Below are positions 11,204 to 20,703 of a stretch of DNA of 64,000 bases, in pieces. Both the position numbers and the translations under genes were made by a program. How positions within the stretch are numbered: the first letter of the stretch is position 1; every line of letters starts with the position of its first letter. The DNA comes from Pandoraea apista (GTDB lineage: Bacteria > Pseudomonadota > Gammaproteobacteria > Burkholderiales > Burkholderiaceae): assembly GCF_001465595.2 (NCBI RefSeq), contig NZ_CP013481.2, positions 1,364,001-1,428,000 of the forward strand. Direction: 5' to 3'. A model generated the notes under the pieces. That model did no database searches and had not been told where the DNA came from. It saw only the letters and a program-made list of their open reading frames with translations.

Positions 11204-11469
11204 AGTCAAATCCCCGTAAAACGCGGCCCCGCATGCGGCTGAGGGCCGCTGTCACACGCTGGTCGTGCGCAAGTGCTAGAATTGCGGTTGTTTCGCTTCT
11301 TGACGACCACCCCGGTCCGGCGGCGCCCGACGCATCTGTCCTTCGACAGGCCCTCTCGCGCTAGCCCCGAGCATGGCGCGCAGCGCCCCTTGAATCTTCG
11401 CGAGTGAGCTTTGATGCGGAATCCTTCCGCGTGGCGGCCCCCGTTTTTTAAAAGAGATGTCCCTTCATC

Positions 11470-12960
11470 ATGGCTGATGTAAATGCTGTTCCGACCCCCG
11501 GCTTCGATAGCTTTGGGCTACATGCGGACATCTTGCGGGCCATCGCCGAGCAGGGCTACACCCAGCCGACACCGATCCAGGCGCAAGCCATTCCGGTCGT
11601 GCTGTCCGGTCGCGATGTCATGGGTGCCGCGCAAACGGGAACGGGCAAAACCGCCAGCTTCTCGCTGCCGATCATTCAGCGTTTGCTCCCCGATGCCAAC
11701 ACGAGTGCTTCACCCGCCCGTCACCCGGTGCGTGCGCTGATTCTCACGCCGACGCGTGAGCTTGCCGATCAGGTCGCCGACAACGTACGTGCCTACGCAA
11801 CTCACACACCGCTGCGGAATACGGTGGTGTTCGGTGGCGTCGACATGAACCCGCAGAAGGACGCATTGCGACGCGGCGTCGAGATTCTGATTGCCACGCC
11901 AGGGCGTCTGCTTGATCACGTCGAGCAGAAGACGGTGAATCTGAGTCAGGTGAAGATGCTTGTGCTCGACGAAGCCGACCGCATGCTCGACATGGGTTTC
12001 CTGCCGGATTTGCAGCGCATTCTGAATTTGCTGCCGAAGCAGCGTCAGACGCTGTTGTTCTCGGCAACGTTCTCGAACGACATCAAGAAGCTCGCTTCGA
12101 GCTATCTCTCGAATCCGGTCACGATCGAGGTGGCCCGTCGCAATGCGACGGCCGATAACGTCGAGCAAGTCGTCTATGAAGTTGACGAAGACGACAAGCG
12201 CGCTGCCGTGGTGCAGATTCTGAATGAGCGCGACCTCAAGCAGGTCATCGTGTTCGTGAACAGCAAGGTCGGTGCGAGCCGTCTCGCACGTCAATTGGAG
12301 CGTGAGGGCATTGTCACCGCTGCAATTCACGGCGACAAATCGCAGAACGAGCGTATGCAAGCGCTCGAAGCGTTCAAGCAAGGTGGCATTCGTGCACTGG
12401 TGGCGACCGATGTTGCCGCGCGCGGGCTGGACATCTCGGATCTGCCGGGCGTGATCAACTACGACCTACCGTACAACCCGGAAGACTATGTACACCGTAT
12501 CGGTCGCACGGGCCGTGCGGGCGCGTCGGGCGAGGCGATCTCGCTGTGTGCACCGGATGAGCGCAAGCAACTCGTGGAAATCGAGAAGCTGATCAAGCGC
12601 GAACTCAAGCGTGGAGAGCTGGTAATGGAGCGTCGCAGCCGTTCGCGCGATGACCGTAACGGCGAACGCTACGATCGCGGTGAGCGTACGGATCGATCGG
12701 AGCGCAGCGAGCGTCATAGCCGCCACGATGGCCTGCGCGCCAGCCGTACCGGCAGTTCCGCACCCCGTCGCGTTCGTCCGGAAGACGAATTTTTCTACAA
12801 GCCCTACGAGCCGTCGCCGTCGGCGGACGACATGCAACGTGAAACGCGCTCGTCGCAAGAATCCGCTGCGCCGACCGCGTTCGGTGCGCTACCTGACAAG
12901 GCGCCGAAGCGTCAGGTGGCAGCGCTGCTCGCGGGCTTCCCCCGCAAGGCGAGCAACTAA
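11470..12960 (+). CDS. rhlE: DEAD-box ATP-dependent RNA helicase RhlE
   Basis: A 496-residue RNA helicase for RNA remodelling and ribosome or mRNA turnover in the cytosol. Helicase motifs are in order: Q motif ([14 protein letters not shown]), Walker [26 protein letters not shown] ([13 protein letters not shown]), SAT, and ARGLDI with [10 protein letters not shown] in domain 2. A basic, Arg/Ser/Asp-rich, probably disordered tail starts near residue 390. A long leader (11204-11469) precedes it and contains a small hairpin CTGTC-CTTC-GACAG (11336-11349); a candidate -10 TAGAAT lies near 11275. Leader-based control is possible but not shown. Confidence 0.95.
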   Translation: MADVNAVPTPGFDSFGLHADILRAIAEQGYTQPTPIQAQAIPVVLSGRDVMGAAQTGTGKTASFSLPIIQRLLPDANTSASPARHPVRALILTPTRELADQVADNVRAYATHTPLRNTVVFGGVDMNPQKDALRRGVEILIATPGRLLDHVEQKTVNLSQVKMLVLDEADRMLDMGFLPDLQRILNLLPKQRQTLLFSATFSNDIKKLASSYLSNPVTIEVARRNATADNVEQVVYEVDEDDKRAAVVQILNERDLKQVIVFVNSKVGASRLARQLEREGIVTAAIHGDKSQNERMQALEAFKQGGIRALVATDVAARGLDISDLPGVINYDLPYNPEDYVHRIGRTGRAGASGEAISLCAPDERKQLVEIEKLIKRELKRGELVMERRSRSRDDRNGERYDRGERTDRSERSERHSRHDGLRASRTGSSAPRRVRPEDEFFYKPYEPSPSADDMQRETRSSQESAAPTAFGALPDKAPKRQVAALLAGFPRKASN

Positions 12961-13009
12961 GACGGACCGCGGGGCGCGCCGCCGCCATTTTGGCGCGCAG
13001 ACAGTGAAG

Positions 13010-13036
13010 AGCCAGCGTGATTGCGCTGGCTTTTTT
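13010..13036 (+). terminator. intrinsic terminator of rhlE
   Basis: GCCAGCG (13011-13017) pairs with CGCTGGC (13024-13030) around a 6-nt loop and is followed by six T residues. It lies about 50 nt after the rhlE stop and before the convergent gluQ. Confidence 0.9.
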
Positions 13037-13069
13037 CATTGGGCGCCTGGGATAGAGAGGGGACGGGCC

Positions 13070-14005
13070 TCAGCGTCCGCGCTGTTCTCGCCAAGCCTGC
13101 GTGGCTGCCGCGTAGAAGTCTTCGCAGTGAGATACGCTGGCGAGTGACGGCGGTAAGCCGAGATGGATGGCGGCGTGCTTGAGGGCGGTGAGCACTGCGT
13201 CGGGCGTATCGAGGACGAGCGGCGCGGCACCGTTTTGCTTGCTCAGCTTCTCGCCGTCCTCAGCCATGACCAGCGGGACGTGCAGATAGCGTGGCGTTGG
13301 TGCGCCGAGACAGGTCTGAAGATAGATCTGACGCGCCGTCGAATCCAGCAGATCTTCGCCACGCACGATATCGGTGATGCCCTGCGCCTGATCGTCGACG
13401 ACCACGGCCAACTGGTAAGCCCACTGGCCATCGGCCCGCTTGAGCACGAAGTCCCCGACTTCCGTTGCCAGATCCTGCGTTTGCGGGCCCATCCAACGAT
13501 CTTCGAAGTGCATGCGAGCCGCGTCGCCGTCCGGCACCCGCAGGCGCCACGCGCGTGCCGTCTTGCCGTGCAGACCGTCGCGGCAGGTGCCTGGATAGGC
13601 GAGCGTACTGTGACGGGCGTGTACGCGTGTGAGCGAGTCGGCAATCTCGCGCCGCGTGCAACCGCAGGGGTACACCCGTCCGTGAGCCGTAAGCGAAGCA
13701 AGTGCTTGCTCGTAGAGGGCGTGCCGCCGGCTTTGCCAGACGACGGGCTCGTCCGAGTGCAGGCCCAGACGTGTCAGGGTAGCGAGAATGTCTTCGGCCG
13801 CGCCCGGCACACATCGCGGCGTGTCGAGATCTTCCATGCGGACGATCCAGACGCCGTCATGGGCGCGCGCATCGAGCCAACTGGCCAGCGCGGTAACGAG
13901 CGAGCCGAGGTGCAGCGGGCCGGTCGGCGAAGGCGCAAAACGGCCCCGGTAGCGGCGCGCGAGGCTGGCGGGCGGTGTGGCGTCGTGCACCGAAGTGTGG
14001 GCCAC
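13070..14005 (-). CDS. gluQ: glutamyl-Q tRNA(Asp) synthetase
   Basis: A 311-residue paralogue of the GluRS catalytic domain. It attaches glutamate to the queuosine of tRNA-Asp rather than to a tRNA end. It has the class-I start [16 protein letters not shown] (HIGH-like), zinc ligands in [10 protein letters not shown] with a later GTCRDG, and a KLSKQN (KMSKS-like) loop. The anticodon-binding domain of true GluRS is absent, as expected. The start is a GTG at 14005, 8 nt after the trhO stop, so the two form an operon and translational coupling is likely. Confidence 0.93.
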   Translation of the reverse strand: MAHTSVHDATPPASLARRYRGRFAPSPTGPLHLGSLVTALASWLDARAHDGVWIVRMEDLDTPRCVPGAAEDILATLTRLGLHSDEPVVWQSRRHALYEQALASLTAHGRVYPCGCTRREIADSLTRVHARHSTLAYPGTCRDGLHGKTARAWRLRVPDGDAARMHFEDRWMGPQTQDLATEVGDFVLKRADGQWAYQLAVVVDDQAQGITDIVRGEDLLDSTARQIYLQTCLGAPTPRYLHVPLVMAEDGEKLSKQNGAAPLVLDTPDAVLTALKHAAIHLGLPPSLASVSHCEDFYAAATQAWREQRGR

Positions 14006-14013
14006 CGGCGCGC

Positions 14014-14913
14014 TTAGGCGGACGTGGCGGGCGTGATGGACGTCTTAGCCGTCGCGGCGCTTTCCGGTGCGCTGACGGCCGCCCGGGTGCCAACGCATGC
14101 CGGACAGTGCGCACCTTCGACGTAATCGGGGCTTTGTTGGTCCTCGGCTGTGACTACGGCACGGCATGCGAAGCACTGCTTGGTCGTCGACGGTGCGAGT
14201 TCGGGGGTGAGCGCCGTGCGGTAGTCGAACACGAAGCAGTCGCCCCGATAATGTGCGCCGCCCACGTCTTCAAAGTACTTGAGAATACCGCCGTCGAGCT
14301 GATACGTATGTTCGAGACCGATATCGCGCATGTAGATCGCCGCCTTCTCGCAACGAATACCGCCGGTGCAGAACGATACGATGGTCTTGCCTTCGAAGTC
14401 CTCGCGGTGTGCGGCGATGACGTCGGGAAATTCCGAGAATTTCGTCAGACGATAATCGATGGCGTTGTCGAACGTGCCGACATCGATCTCGAAGTCGTTG
14501 CGCGTGTCGAGCATGACGACCGGGCGGCCTTCGTCGTCCTGGCCCGCGTCGAGCCAGCGCTTGAGCGTGACGGGGTCGACGCCGGGCGCACGGCCATCTG
14601 CCGGCTTGATGACCGGCATCTTCATCGTGATGATTTCCTTCTTCTGACGCACCAGCATCCGGCGGAACGGCTGCGTCTCGGACAGGCTTTCCTTGACGGT
14701 GAGGTCGGCAAAGCGGGCATCGGCGCGCAGGCTGCCAAGGAAAGTGTCGATGGCCTCGCGCGAGCCAGCCAGAAACAGGTTGATACCTTCCGGTGCGAGC
14801 AGGATGGTGCCCTTCAGGTCGAGTGCCTGACAGCGTTCGAGCAGGGCCGGACGCAGGGTCGCGATGTCGTCGAGCGTGACGAACTTGTACGCAGCGATAT
14901 TGACGATAGACAT
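14014..14913 (-). CDS. trhO: tRNA uridine(34) hydroxylase TrhO (rhodanese-domain)
   Basis: A 299-residue YceA/TrhO-family protein that makes 5-hydroxyuridine at position 34 of tRNAs using oxygen. The N-terminal ferredoxin-like domain ([17 protein letters not shown]) is followed by a rhodanese domain with the active-site cysteine in [13 protein letters not shown], and a C-terminal cysteine pair region (CFACRA, CPACVG). I start at [12 protein letters not shown] (14913), which matches the family N-terminus; 35 upstream codons are open but unrelated. It is co-transcribed with gluQ, so both genes act on tRNA modification, and is divergent from dnaE. Confidence 0.92.
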   Translation of the reverse strand: MSIVNIAAYKFVTLDDIATLRPALLERCQALDLKGTILLAPEGINLFLAGSREAIDTFLGSLRADARFADLTVKESLSETQPFRRMLVRQKKEIITMKMPVIKPADGRAPGVDPVTLKRWLDAGQDDEGRPVVMLDTRNDFEIDVGTFDNAIDYRLTKFSEFPDVIAAHREDFEGKTIVSFCTGGIRCEKAAIYMRDIGLEHTYQLDGGILKYFEDVGGAHYRGDCFVFDYRTALTPELAPSTTKQCFACRAVVTAEDQQSPDYVEGAHCPACVGTRAAVSAPESAATAKTSITPATSA

Positions 14914-15127
14914 GGCAACAAAATTTCGCAAAAGCGTGAAGCAATAAACCGCCATTATCGCCGATTCGGCCCCGAAGCACTTTGATTTCACACCGGATTT
15001 CGCCAAATCGGACGGCATCCCGGGTTTGAAGCGGAAAAATTCTTAGTGCCTGTCCGGCGCCATCCGAAAAGCGGGGAAAGGCCGGACGTTTCGTCGGGCG
15101 AAGTCCGCTATCCGGGGGGCGCCGCGT

Positions 15128-15133
15128 TACAAT
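15128..15133 (+). promoter_or_regulatory. candidate -10 element of dnaE
   Basis: TACAAT ends 7 nt before the dnaE ATG at 15141, and no Shine-Dalgarno sequence precedes that ATG. If this is the -10, transcription would start at or next to the start codon, giving a leaderless mRNA. No good -35 hexamer is seen, so this is tentative. Confidence 0.35.
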
Positions 15134-15140
15134 ACGGCCC

Positions 15141-18100
15141 ATGTCAGAACCTCGCTTCGTCCACCTCCGTCTCCATTCCGAATACTCGATCGCCGATGGC
15201 ATCGTGCGGCTCGACGACGTCGTCAAGGCCGCCGCCAAGGACGGTCAGGGCGCGCTCGCGCTGACCGATCTCGCGAACATGTTCGGCGCCATCCGTTTCT
15301 ACAAGGAAGCCCGCGGCAAGGGCGTCAAGCCGATCATCGGCTGCGACGCCTGGATCACGAACGCTGCCGACCGCGACAAGCCGTCGCGCCTGTTGCTCCT
15401 TGCGCGCGACAAGGAAGGCTATCTGAACCTGTGCCAGTTGCTGTCCAAGGCGTGGCTAGGCAATCAGTGGCGTGGGCGGGCAGAGATTGAACCGTCGTGG
15501 CTTCAGGCCGACGGACTCGCACGCGGCCTGCTGGCGCTTTCCGGCGCGCAGATGGGCGACATTGGTGCCGCACTGGCGGCGGGCAATTCCGAACTGGCGT
15601 TGCAGTGCGCGCAGCACTGGGCAAGCGTGTTCCCGGGGGCGTTCTATATCGAGTTGCAGCGCACCGGTCAGGCCGGCATGGAAAACTACGTGCAGCAGGC
15701 CGTGCAACTGGCGGCGAAAGCCGGGCTGCCCGTCGTCGCCACGCATCCGATCCAGTTCATGACGGCCGACGATTTCACCGCGCACGAGGCGCGCGTGTGT
15801 ATTTCGGAAGGCGAGATGCTGGGCAACGCACGCCGTGTGCGCCGTTTCACTCAGGATCAGAGTTTCCGCACGCAGGACGACATGATTGCCGCGTTCGAGG
15901 ACGTGCCTTCCGCGGTGGCCAACACGGTTGAGATCGCCAAGCGCTGCAACCTGACGCTCGAGCTCGGCAAGCCGAAGCTGCCGCGCTTCCCCACGCCGGA
16001 CGGTATGTCGCTCGATGACTACCTCGTGCACCTGTCCAAGGAAGGGCTGGAGACGCGTCTCGCGCAGTTGTTCCCCGACGAGGCGGAGCGAGACAAGCAG
16101 CGCCCGGACTATTACAAGCGGCTCGACTTCGAGACGGGCACGATCATCAAGATGGGGTTCCCCGGCTACTTCCTGATCGTGGCGGACTTCATCCAATGGG
16201 CGAAGAACAACGGTGTGCCGGTGGGTCCGGGCCGGGGGTCGGGCGCCGGTTCGCTGGTCGCCTACGCGTTGGGCATTACCGACCTCGACCCGCTTAAGTA
16301 CAACCTGCTGTTCGAGCGCTTCCTGAATCCGGAACGCGTTTCGATGCCCGACTTCGATATCGATTTCTGTCAGGACGGGCGCGATCGGGTCATTCAGTAC
16401 GTCAAGGAAAAGTACGGCGCGGACGCCGTTTCGCAGATCGCGACCTTCGGCTCGATGGCCGCCAAGGCCGCGGTGCGCGACGTTGGCCGCGTGCTGGATC
16501 TCGGCTACAACTTCGTCGACGGCATTTCCAAGCTGATCCCGTTCAAGCCGGGCAAGCACGTCACCATCGACGACGCGCTCAAGGAAGAGCCGCAACTCGC
16601 CGAGCGTTTCCAGACCGAGGACGAAGTCAAACAGTTGATCGAGTTGGCGCAGCGCGTCGAAGGCCTCACGCGTAACGTCGGCATGCACGCCGGGGGCGTG
16701 TTGATCGCGCCGGGCAAGCTGACGGATTTCTGCCCGCTGTACACACAGGGCAGCGGCGAAGATGCCAGCGGCGTGGTGAGTCAGTACGACAAGGACGACG
16801 TGGAAGCCGTTGGCCTGGTGAAGTTCGACTTTCTGGGGCTGACAACGCTCACGATCCTGAACTGGGCCGAGCGCTACATCAAACGCTTGCACCCGGAGAT
16901 GGCGGACTGGTCGCTCGATCAGGTTTCCCTCACGGACCCCGCCGCGTTCAGCATCCTCAAGAAAGCCAACACGGTGGCTGTGTTCCAGTTGGAAAGCCGC
17001 GGCATGCAGGGCATGTTGAAAGACGCTCAGCCTGACCGGTTCGAGGACATCATCGCGCTGGTCGCGTTGTACCGCCCCGGCCCGATGGACCTGATCCCGA
17101 GCTTCTGCGCCCGTAAGCATGGCCGTGAGAAGGTGGAATATCCGGATCCGCGCGTTGAGCCGGTGCTCCAGGAGACCTACGGCATCATGGTCTATCAGGA
17201 GCAGGTGATGCAGATGGCGCAGATCATCGGCGGATACTCGCTCGGTGGCGCCGACTTGCTGCGTCGCGCGATGGGGAAGAAAAAGGCCGAAGAAATGGCC
17301 GAGCATCGCGAGATTTTCGCGAAGGGAGCCGCTGAAAACGGCCTCACGCGCGAAAAGTCGGACGAAATCTTCGACTTGATGGAGAAGTTCGCGGGTTACG
17401 GCTTCAATAAGTCGCACGCGGCGGCGTATGCGCTGCTCGCGTATTACACCGCATGGCTCAAGGCGCACCACCCCGCCGAATTCATGGCAGCCAACATGAG
17501 CTTGGCCATGGACGACACGGACAAGGTCAAGATTCTCTACGAAGACTGCCTGTCGAGCGCCAACGGGTTGGGCGTGCTGCCGCCGGACGTCAACGTCTCG
17601 GCTTATCGCTTCGAGCCCGCCGATTCGAAGACCGTGCGTTACGGTCTGGGGGCCATTAAAGGTAGCGGCCAATCGGCGATCGAAGAAATTCTGCGCGCCC
17701 GCGAAGAGCGGCCGTTCACCGATCTGTTCGACTTCTGCGCGCGGATCGACCGTCGGGTGGTGAATCGTCGCACGATTGAAGCCTTGATTCGAGCCGGCGC
17801 GTTCGACAGCATTCACGAGAACCGTGCGCAGTTGATGGCATCGGTGCCGATGGCGATGGAGGCTGCCGAACAGGCGAGCGCAGCGGCCAATCAGGTCAGT
17901 CTCTTCGATCTCGGCGACGAAAGCTTGCAAGCCCCGCTGGAGCTTGCCGACGAGCCGGCGTGGACCGACAAGCGCAAGCTGCAGGAAGAGAAGCAGGCAC
18001 TGGGCTTCTATTTGTCCGGCCACATGTTCGACTCGTACTCGGAGGAGGTGCGCCGTTTCGTGCGCACGCGTATCCGTGACCTTTCCGAGGGACGGGACAG

Positions 18101-18701
18101 GCTCGTCGCCGGGGTGATTGCCAGCATGCGCACGATGATGACTCAGCGCGGCAAGATGCTGATCGTTCAACTCGACGACGGCACAGGCACGCTCGAAGTG
18201 ACGATCTTCAACGAACAGTTCGAGGCGAACAAGCACCTCTTCAAGGAAGACGAACTGTTGATCGTGCAGGGCAATGCGCGCCCCGACAGCTTTACGGGCG
18301 GTTTGCGCTTCACCACGGAAAGCCTGATGGATCTCGGCCGGGCCCGTGCGCGCTTCGCGCGCGCGCTCAAGCTGTCGTTCAATGGCAATGCAGACTGGAC
18401 ACGTCTGCGCGCCACGCTGCAACCGCACTGCACGATGTACCGCGTCGCGGCTACCGCGAGTTCCGGCGGTGGCGGATTCAATGGCGGCGGCGGTGGCTTC
18501 GGCCGCCGGAATGGCAGCAACGGTAACGGCAATGGTGACGACGACAAGCAGAGCGGCTTGCCGGTGCACATTGTGTACCGTCGGCCGGACGCCGAATGCG
18601 AGTCACGATTGGGTGATGACTGGCGGGTACAGCCCGGCGATGAATTGCTTGGCGAGCTTCGCCATTGGCTCAAGCCCGACTCGGTACAGATCATTTATTG
18701 A
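15141..18701 (+). CDS. dnaE: DNA polymerase III alpha subunit
   Basis: The 1186-residue replicative polymerase catalytic subunit. It has the PHP domain at the N-terminus (FVHLRLHSEYSIADGIVRL), the polymerase core with the catalytic aspartates in PDFDIDFCQDGRD, and GPGRGSGAGSLVAYALGI, then the helix-hairpin-helix region and a C-terminal OB fold (about residues 990-1080). Near the C-terminus (residues about 1107-1139) is a Gly/Asn-rich insert (GGGGFNGGGGGFGRR and on), which looks disordered and is unusual for this enzyme. The gene stands alone at this promoter, divergent from trhO, with a glycosyltransferase 90 nt downstream. Confidence 0.98.
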   Translation: MSEPRFVHLRLHSEYSIADGIVRLDDVVKAAAKDGQGALALTDLANMFGAIRFYKEARGKGVKPIIGCDAWITNAADRDKPSRLLLLARDKEGYLNLCQLLSKAWLGNQWRGRAEIEPSWLQADGLARGLLALSGAQMGDIGAALAAGNSELALQCAQHWASVFPGAFYIELQRTGQAGMENYVQQAVQLAAKAGLPVVATHPIQFMTADDFTAHEARVCISEGEMLGNARRVRRFTQDQSFRTQDDMIAAFEDVPSAVANTVEIAKRCNLTLELGKPKLPRFPTPDGMSLDDYLVHLSKEGLETRLAQLFPDEAERDKQRPDYYKRLDFETGTIIKMGFPGYFLIVADFIQWAKNNGVPVGPGRGSGAGSLVAYALGITDLDPLKYNLLFERFLNPERVSMPDFDIDFCQDGRDRVIQYVKEKYGADAVSQIATFGSMAAKAAVRDVGRVLDLGYNFVDGISKLIPFKPGKHVTIDDALKEEPQLAERFQTEDEVKQLIELAQRVEGLTRNVGMHAGGVLIAPGKLTDFCPLYTQGSGEDASGVVSQYDKDDVEAVGLVKFDFLGLTTLTILNWAERYIKRLHPEMADWSLDQVSLTDPAAFSILKKANTVAVFQLESRGMQGMLKDAQPDRFEDIIALVALYRPGPMDLIPSFCARKHGREKVEYPDPRVEPVLQETYGIMVYQEQVMQMAQIIGGYSLGGADLLRRAMGKKKAEEMAEHREIFAKGAAENGLTREKSDEIFDLMEKFAGYGFNKSHAAAYALLAYYTAWLKAHHPAEFMAANMSLAMDDTDKVKILYEDCLSSANGLGVLPPDVNVSAYRFEPADSKTVRYGLGAIKGSGQSAIEEILRAREERPFTDLFDFCARIDRRVVNRRTIEALIRAGAFDSIHENRAQLMASVPMAMEAAEQASAAANQVSLFDLGDESLQAPLELADEPAWTDKRKLQEEKQALGFYLSGHMFDSYSEEVRRFVRTRIRDLSEGRDRLVAGVIASMRTMMTQRGKMLIVQLDDGTGTLEVTIFNEQFEANKHLFKEDELLIVQGNARPDSFTGGLRFTTESLMDLGRARARFARALKLSFNGNADWTRLRATLQPHCTMYRVAATASSGGGGFNGGGGGFGRRNGSNGNGNGDDDKQSGLPVHIVYRRPDAECESRLGDDWRVQPGDELLGELRHWLKPDSVQIIY

Positions 18702-18791
18702 GGTAACCCTCGGGGCCGGGCGTGGCTTGGCGCCGCCTGATGCCGCTCGCCAGTTCGTCAGTTCGCTATTCGGTACAACAAGGAAATCCGG

Positions 18792-19643
18792 ATGTTCTCC
18801 ATCATCGTTCCGACGTGGAACAACCTCGCTTTGCTACAACTCTGCGTGCGCAGCATTCGCCAGAATTCGAGCCATGCCCACCAGATCATCGTTCACGTGA
18901 ACGACGGATCGGATGGATCGCTAGAGTGGGTGCGAGCCGAGGGCATCGAGCATACGGCCTCGCCCGGGAACATTGGTATCTGCTACGCCGTGAATCAGGC
19001 CGCAGCGCTCGCACGTGAGAAGTACATTGTCTATCTGAACGACGACATGTACTGCTGCCCAGGCTGGGACAGCGCCCTGATCGAACGCGCCGAAGCCATG
19101 CCCGACAAGGCTTTTATGCTCTCGGGCACGATGATCGAGCCGGTCGACACCCGCAATCCTTGTGTGCTGGTGCACGACTTTGGCCGTGACGTCGATACCT
19201 TCGACGAAGCGGGGTTGCTTGCTGCGGTACCGACTTATGCCAAGCCCGATTGGTTTGGCGCCACCTGGCCGCCGACGCTAGTGCATCGCGACTGGTGGTT
19301 CCTCGTGGGCGGCTACAGCACCGAACTGAGCCCGGGCATGAGCAGTGACAACGATTTTTCGATGAAGATGTGGGCCGCAGGCGCTCGCCGTTTCGTGGGC
19401 GTCGGGGCGAGCCTTGTGTACCACTTCCAGTGCAAGAGCACCGGCAAAGTCGTGAAGAACGACGGCCGCACACAATTCCTGCGCAAGTGGGGCATGACCC
19501 AGTCCATTTTCGACCGCTATTACCTGCGTCGTGGCAAGCCGGTGCCGACGGGCAACGATGGACGTTTGCCCGAACCCGTCGACGACGGCAAACTGCGCTG
19601 GGAGCTATTCCGCTCCCGCGTGAAGCGCGCGCTCGCCAAGTAA
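18792..19643 (+). CDS. family 2 glycosyltransferase
   Basis: A 283-residue GT-A fold transferase. The N-terminus MFSIIVPTWNNLALLQLCVRS is the nucleotide-sugar binding strand; NDGSDGS and the metal-binding LNDDMYC (DxD-like) follow. There are no membrane spans, so it is a cytosolic or peripheral enzyme. It lies just after dnaE and near a WaaE-like glycosyltransferase and msbA, which suggests a role in lipopolysaccharide or another surface glycan. Donor and acceptor cannot be read from sequence. Confidence 0.88.
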   Translation: MFSIIVPTWNNLALLQLCVRSIRQNSSHAHQIIVHVNDGSDGSLEWVRAEGIEHTASPGNIGICYAVNQAAALAREKYIVYLNDDMYCCPGWDSALIERAEAMPDKAFMLSGTMIEPVDTRNPCVLVHDFGRDVDTFDEAGLLAAVPTYAKPDWFGATWPPTLVHRDWWFLVGGYSTELSPGMSSDNDFSMKMWAAGARRFVGVGASLVYHFQCKSTGKVVKNDGRTQFLRKWGMTQSIFDRYYLRRGKPVPTGNDGRLPEPVDDGKLRWELFRSRVKRALAK

Positions 19644-19678
19644 CGGCGAAAGTCGGACGCTGAACATCGACGGCAGAT

Positions 19679-19708
19679 AAAAAACGGACGCCAATCGCGT
19701 CCGTTTTT
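19679..19708. terminator. bidirectional intrinsic terminator
   Basis: ACGGACGC (19684-19691) pairs with GCGTCCGT (19697-19704) around a 5-nt loop, with an A-run before and a T-run after. It can terminate both the upstream + strand glycosyltransferase and the convergent waaE-like gene. Confidence 0.88.
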
Positions 19709-19755
19709 GCTTTTGCGGAGGTCCTGTGCTGGCGCATCGGACGCAATCGACTCAG

Positions 19756-19792
19756 CGGATTCGGTCGACGCAACCGATTCAAGCGATTCAAC
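19756..19792. repeat. imperfect 9-bp tandem repeats (CGATTCAAx)
   Basis: CGATTCAAG (19775-19783) and CGATTCAAC (19784-19792) are adjacent, preceded by degenerate units such as CGACGCAAC (19766-19774). They lie in the intergenic space between convergent genes. Compare the similar 9-bp tracts at 20572, 38396 and 40518. Confidence 0.6.
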
Positions 19793-19815
19793 CGGTGCAC
19801 ACCGTGCTGGCGGCG

Positions 19816-20634
19816 TCAGACATCCCCACGTCGCAGCAAGGCGTACTTGAGGAACGCACTTCGCGCATTCATTCGCGCAATGGCGGCGCCGGTCGCGCCG
19901 TCGAGAAAACCGCGACGCAATACAAAGGTGCGTACGAACGCCCACCCTCCATTGATCCACGGCTTGAGCGGTGAAACTCGCTTGCCTCGCAACGCCATCT
20001 CTTTCGCGCCTGCGCGCGCATAACGCTGCACCTTGTCCTCGACCTGGCGGGCTTCGGTATAGCTGTAATGCAGCAGATGATGCGTCAAAGTGCCGATCTC
20101 GCCATCGACGATCACGCGCTCGTGCACGAGATTGTCGGAAAAACGACCCGCCTCGCGTCGGAACAGCCTTAGCACGTAGTCGGGATACCAGCCGCAGTGG
20201 CGCACCCAGTGTCCGAGGAATTGCGACAGGCGGGGCATCCGATAGCCCGTATGGGCGCTTTGTGCGATCGCTGCCGTAATGTCGGCGGCCAACTCGGGCG
20301 TGACGCGTTCATCGGCGTCAAGCGAGAGCACCCACGGCTGCGTGGCGTGCGAAAGGGCGCGGTTCTTTTGCGGACCGAAGCCGGGCCAATCTGTCGTCAC
20401 GTGCACTTCGGCGCCCGCCGCGCGAGCGATATCTGCGGTGCCGTCCGTGCTTGCGTTGTCGACCACGACAATCTGAGATGCCAGCGACTGCACCGACGCA
20501 ATGCACTCCGCTATGTTATGACGCTCGTTGCGCGTGAGTATCGTGACCGTAAGCGGCAAACGCGACAAATGCGGCGTTTGCGACATTTGCGACATTTGCG
20601 ATGGCGAGGAAACGGACGGTGTAGCTTCGATCAT
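19816..20634 (-). CDS. WaaE/KdtX-like LPS core glycosyltransferase (GT2)
   Basis: A 272-residue GT2 enzyme. It has TVTILTRNERHNIAECIASVQ (nucleotide binding), VVDNASTDGT, and the acidic DxD-type motif LSLDADERV. The pattern DNLVHERVIVDG followed by HHLLHYSYTEARQVEDK is typical of the WaaE/KdtX group that adds a sugar to the inner core of lipopolysaccharide. The first 25 residues (SPSQMSQMSQTPHLS) are low complexity and come from a 9-bp tandem repeat, so the true start could be slightly later. It lies beside recQ and msbA, and LPS export by MsbA fits the context. Confidence 0.88.
   Translation of the reverse strand: MIEATPSVSSPSQMSQMSQTPHLSRLPLTVTILTRNERHNIAECIASVQSLASQIVVVDNASTDGTADIARAAGAEVHVTTDWPGFGPQKNRALSHATQPWVLSLDADERVTPELAADITAAIAQSAHTGYRMPRLSQFLGHWVRHCGWYPDYVLRLFRREAGRFSDNLVHERVIVDGEIGTLTHHLLHYSYTEARQVEDKVQRYARAGAKEMALRGKRVSPLKPWINGGWAFVRTFVLRRGFLDGATGAAIARMNARSAFLKYALLRRGDV
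20572..20598. repeat. 9-bp tandem repeat in the 5' end of the WaaE-like gene
   Basis: CGACATTTG is repeated exactly at 20581-20589 and 20590-20598, after a degenerate unit CGGCGTTTG (20572-20580). In the coding frame on the minus strand it yields the tripeptide repeat MSQ-MSQ-TPH. Copy number could vary without a frameshift. Confidence 0.7.
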
Positions 20635-20703
20635 GTGAATTCACGAAATGGCGGCAACAGACCTCAGACCCGCGAGTCCGGGGAGTCATCTCGCGTCGTC
20701 GGC

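Noticed and set aside
15456..18569. 1037-codon open frame antisense to dnaE
   Set aside because: High-GC codon bias in dnaE keeps the opposite strand open. The translation is Arg/His/Leu-rich with no recognisable domain, and dnaE is certain.
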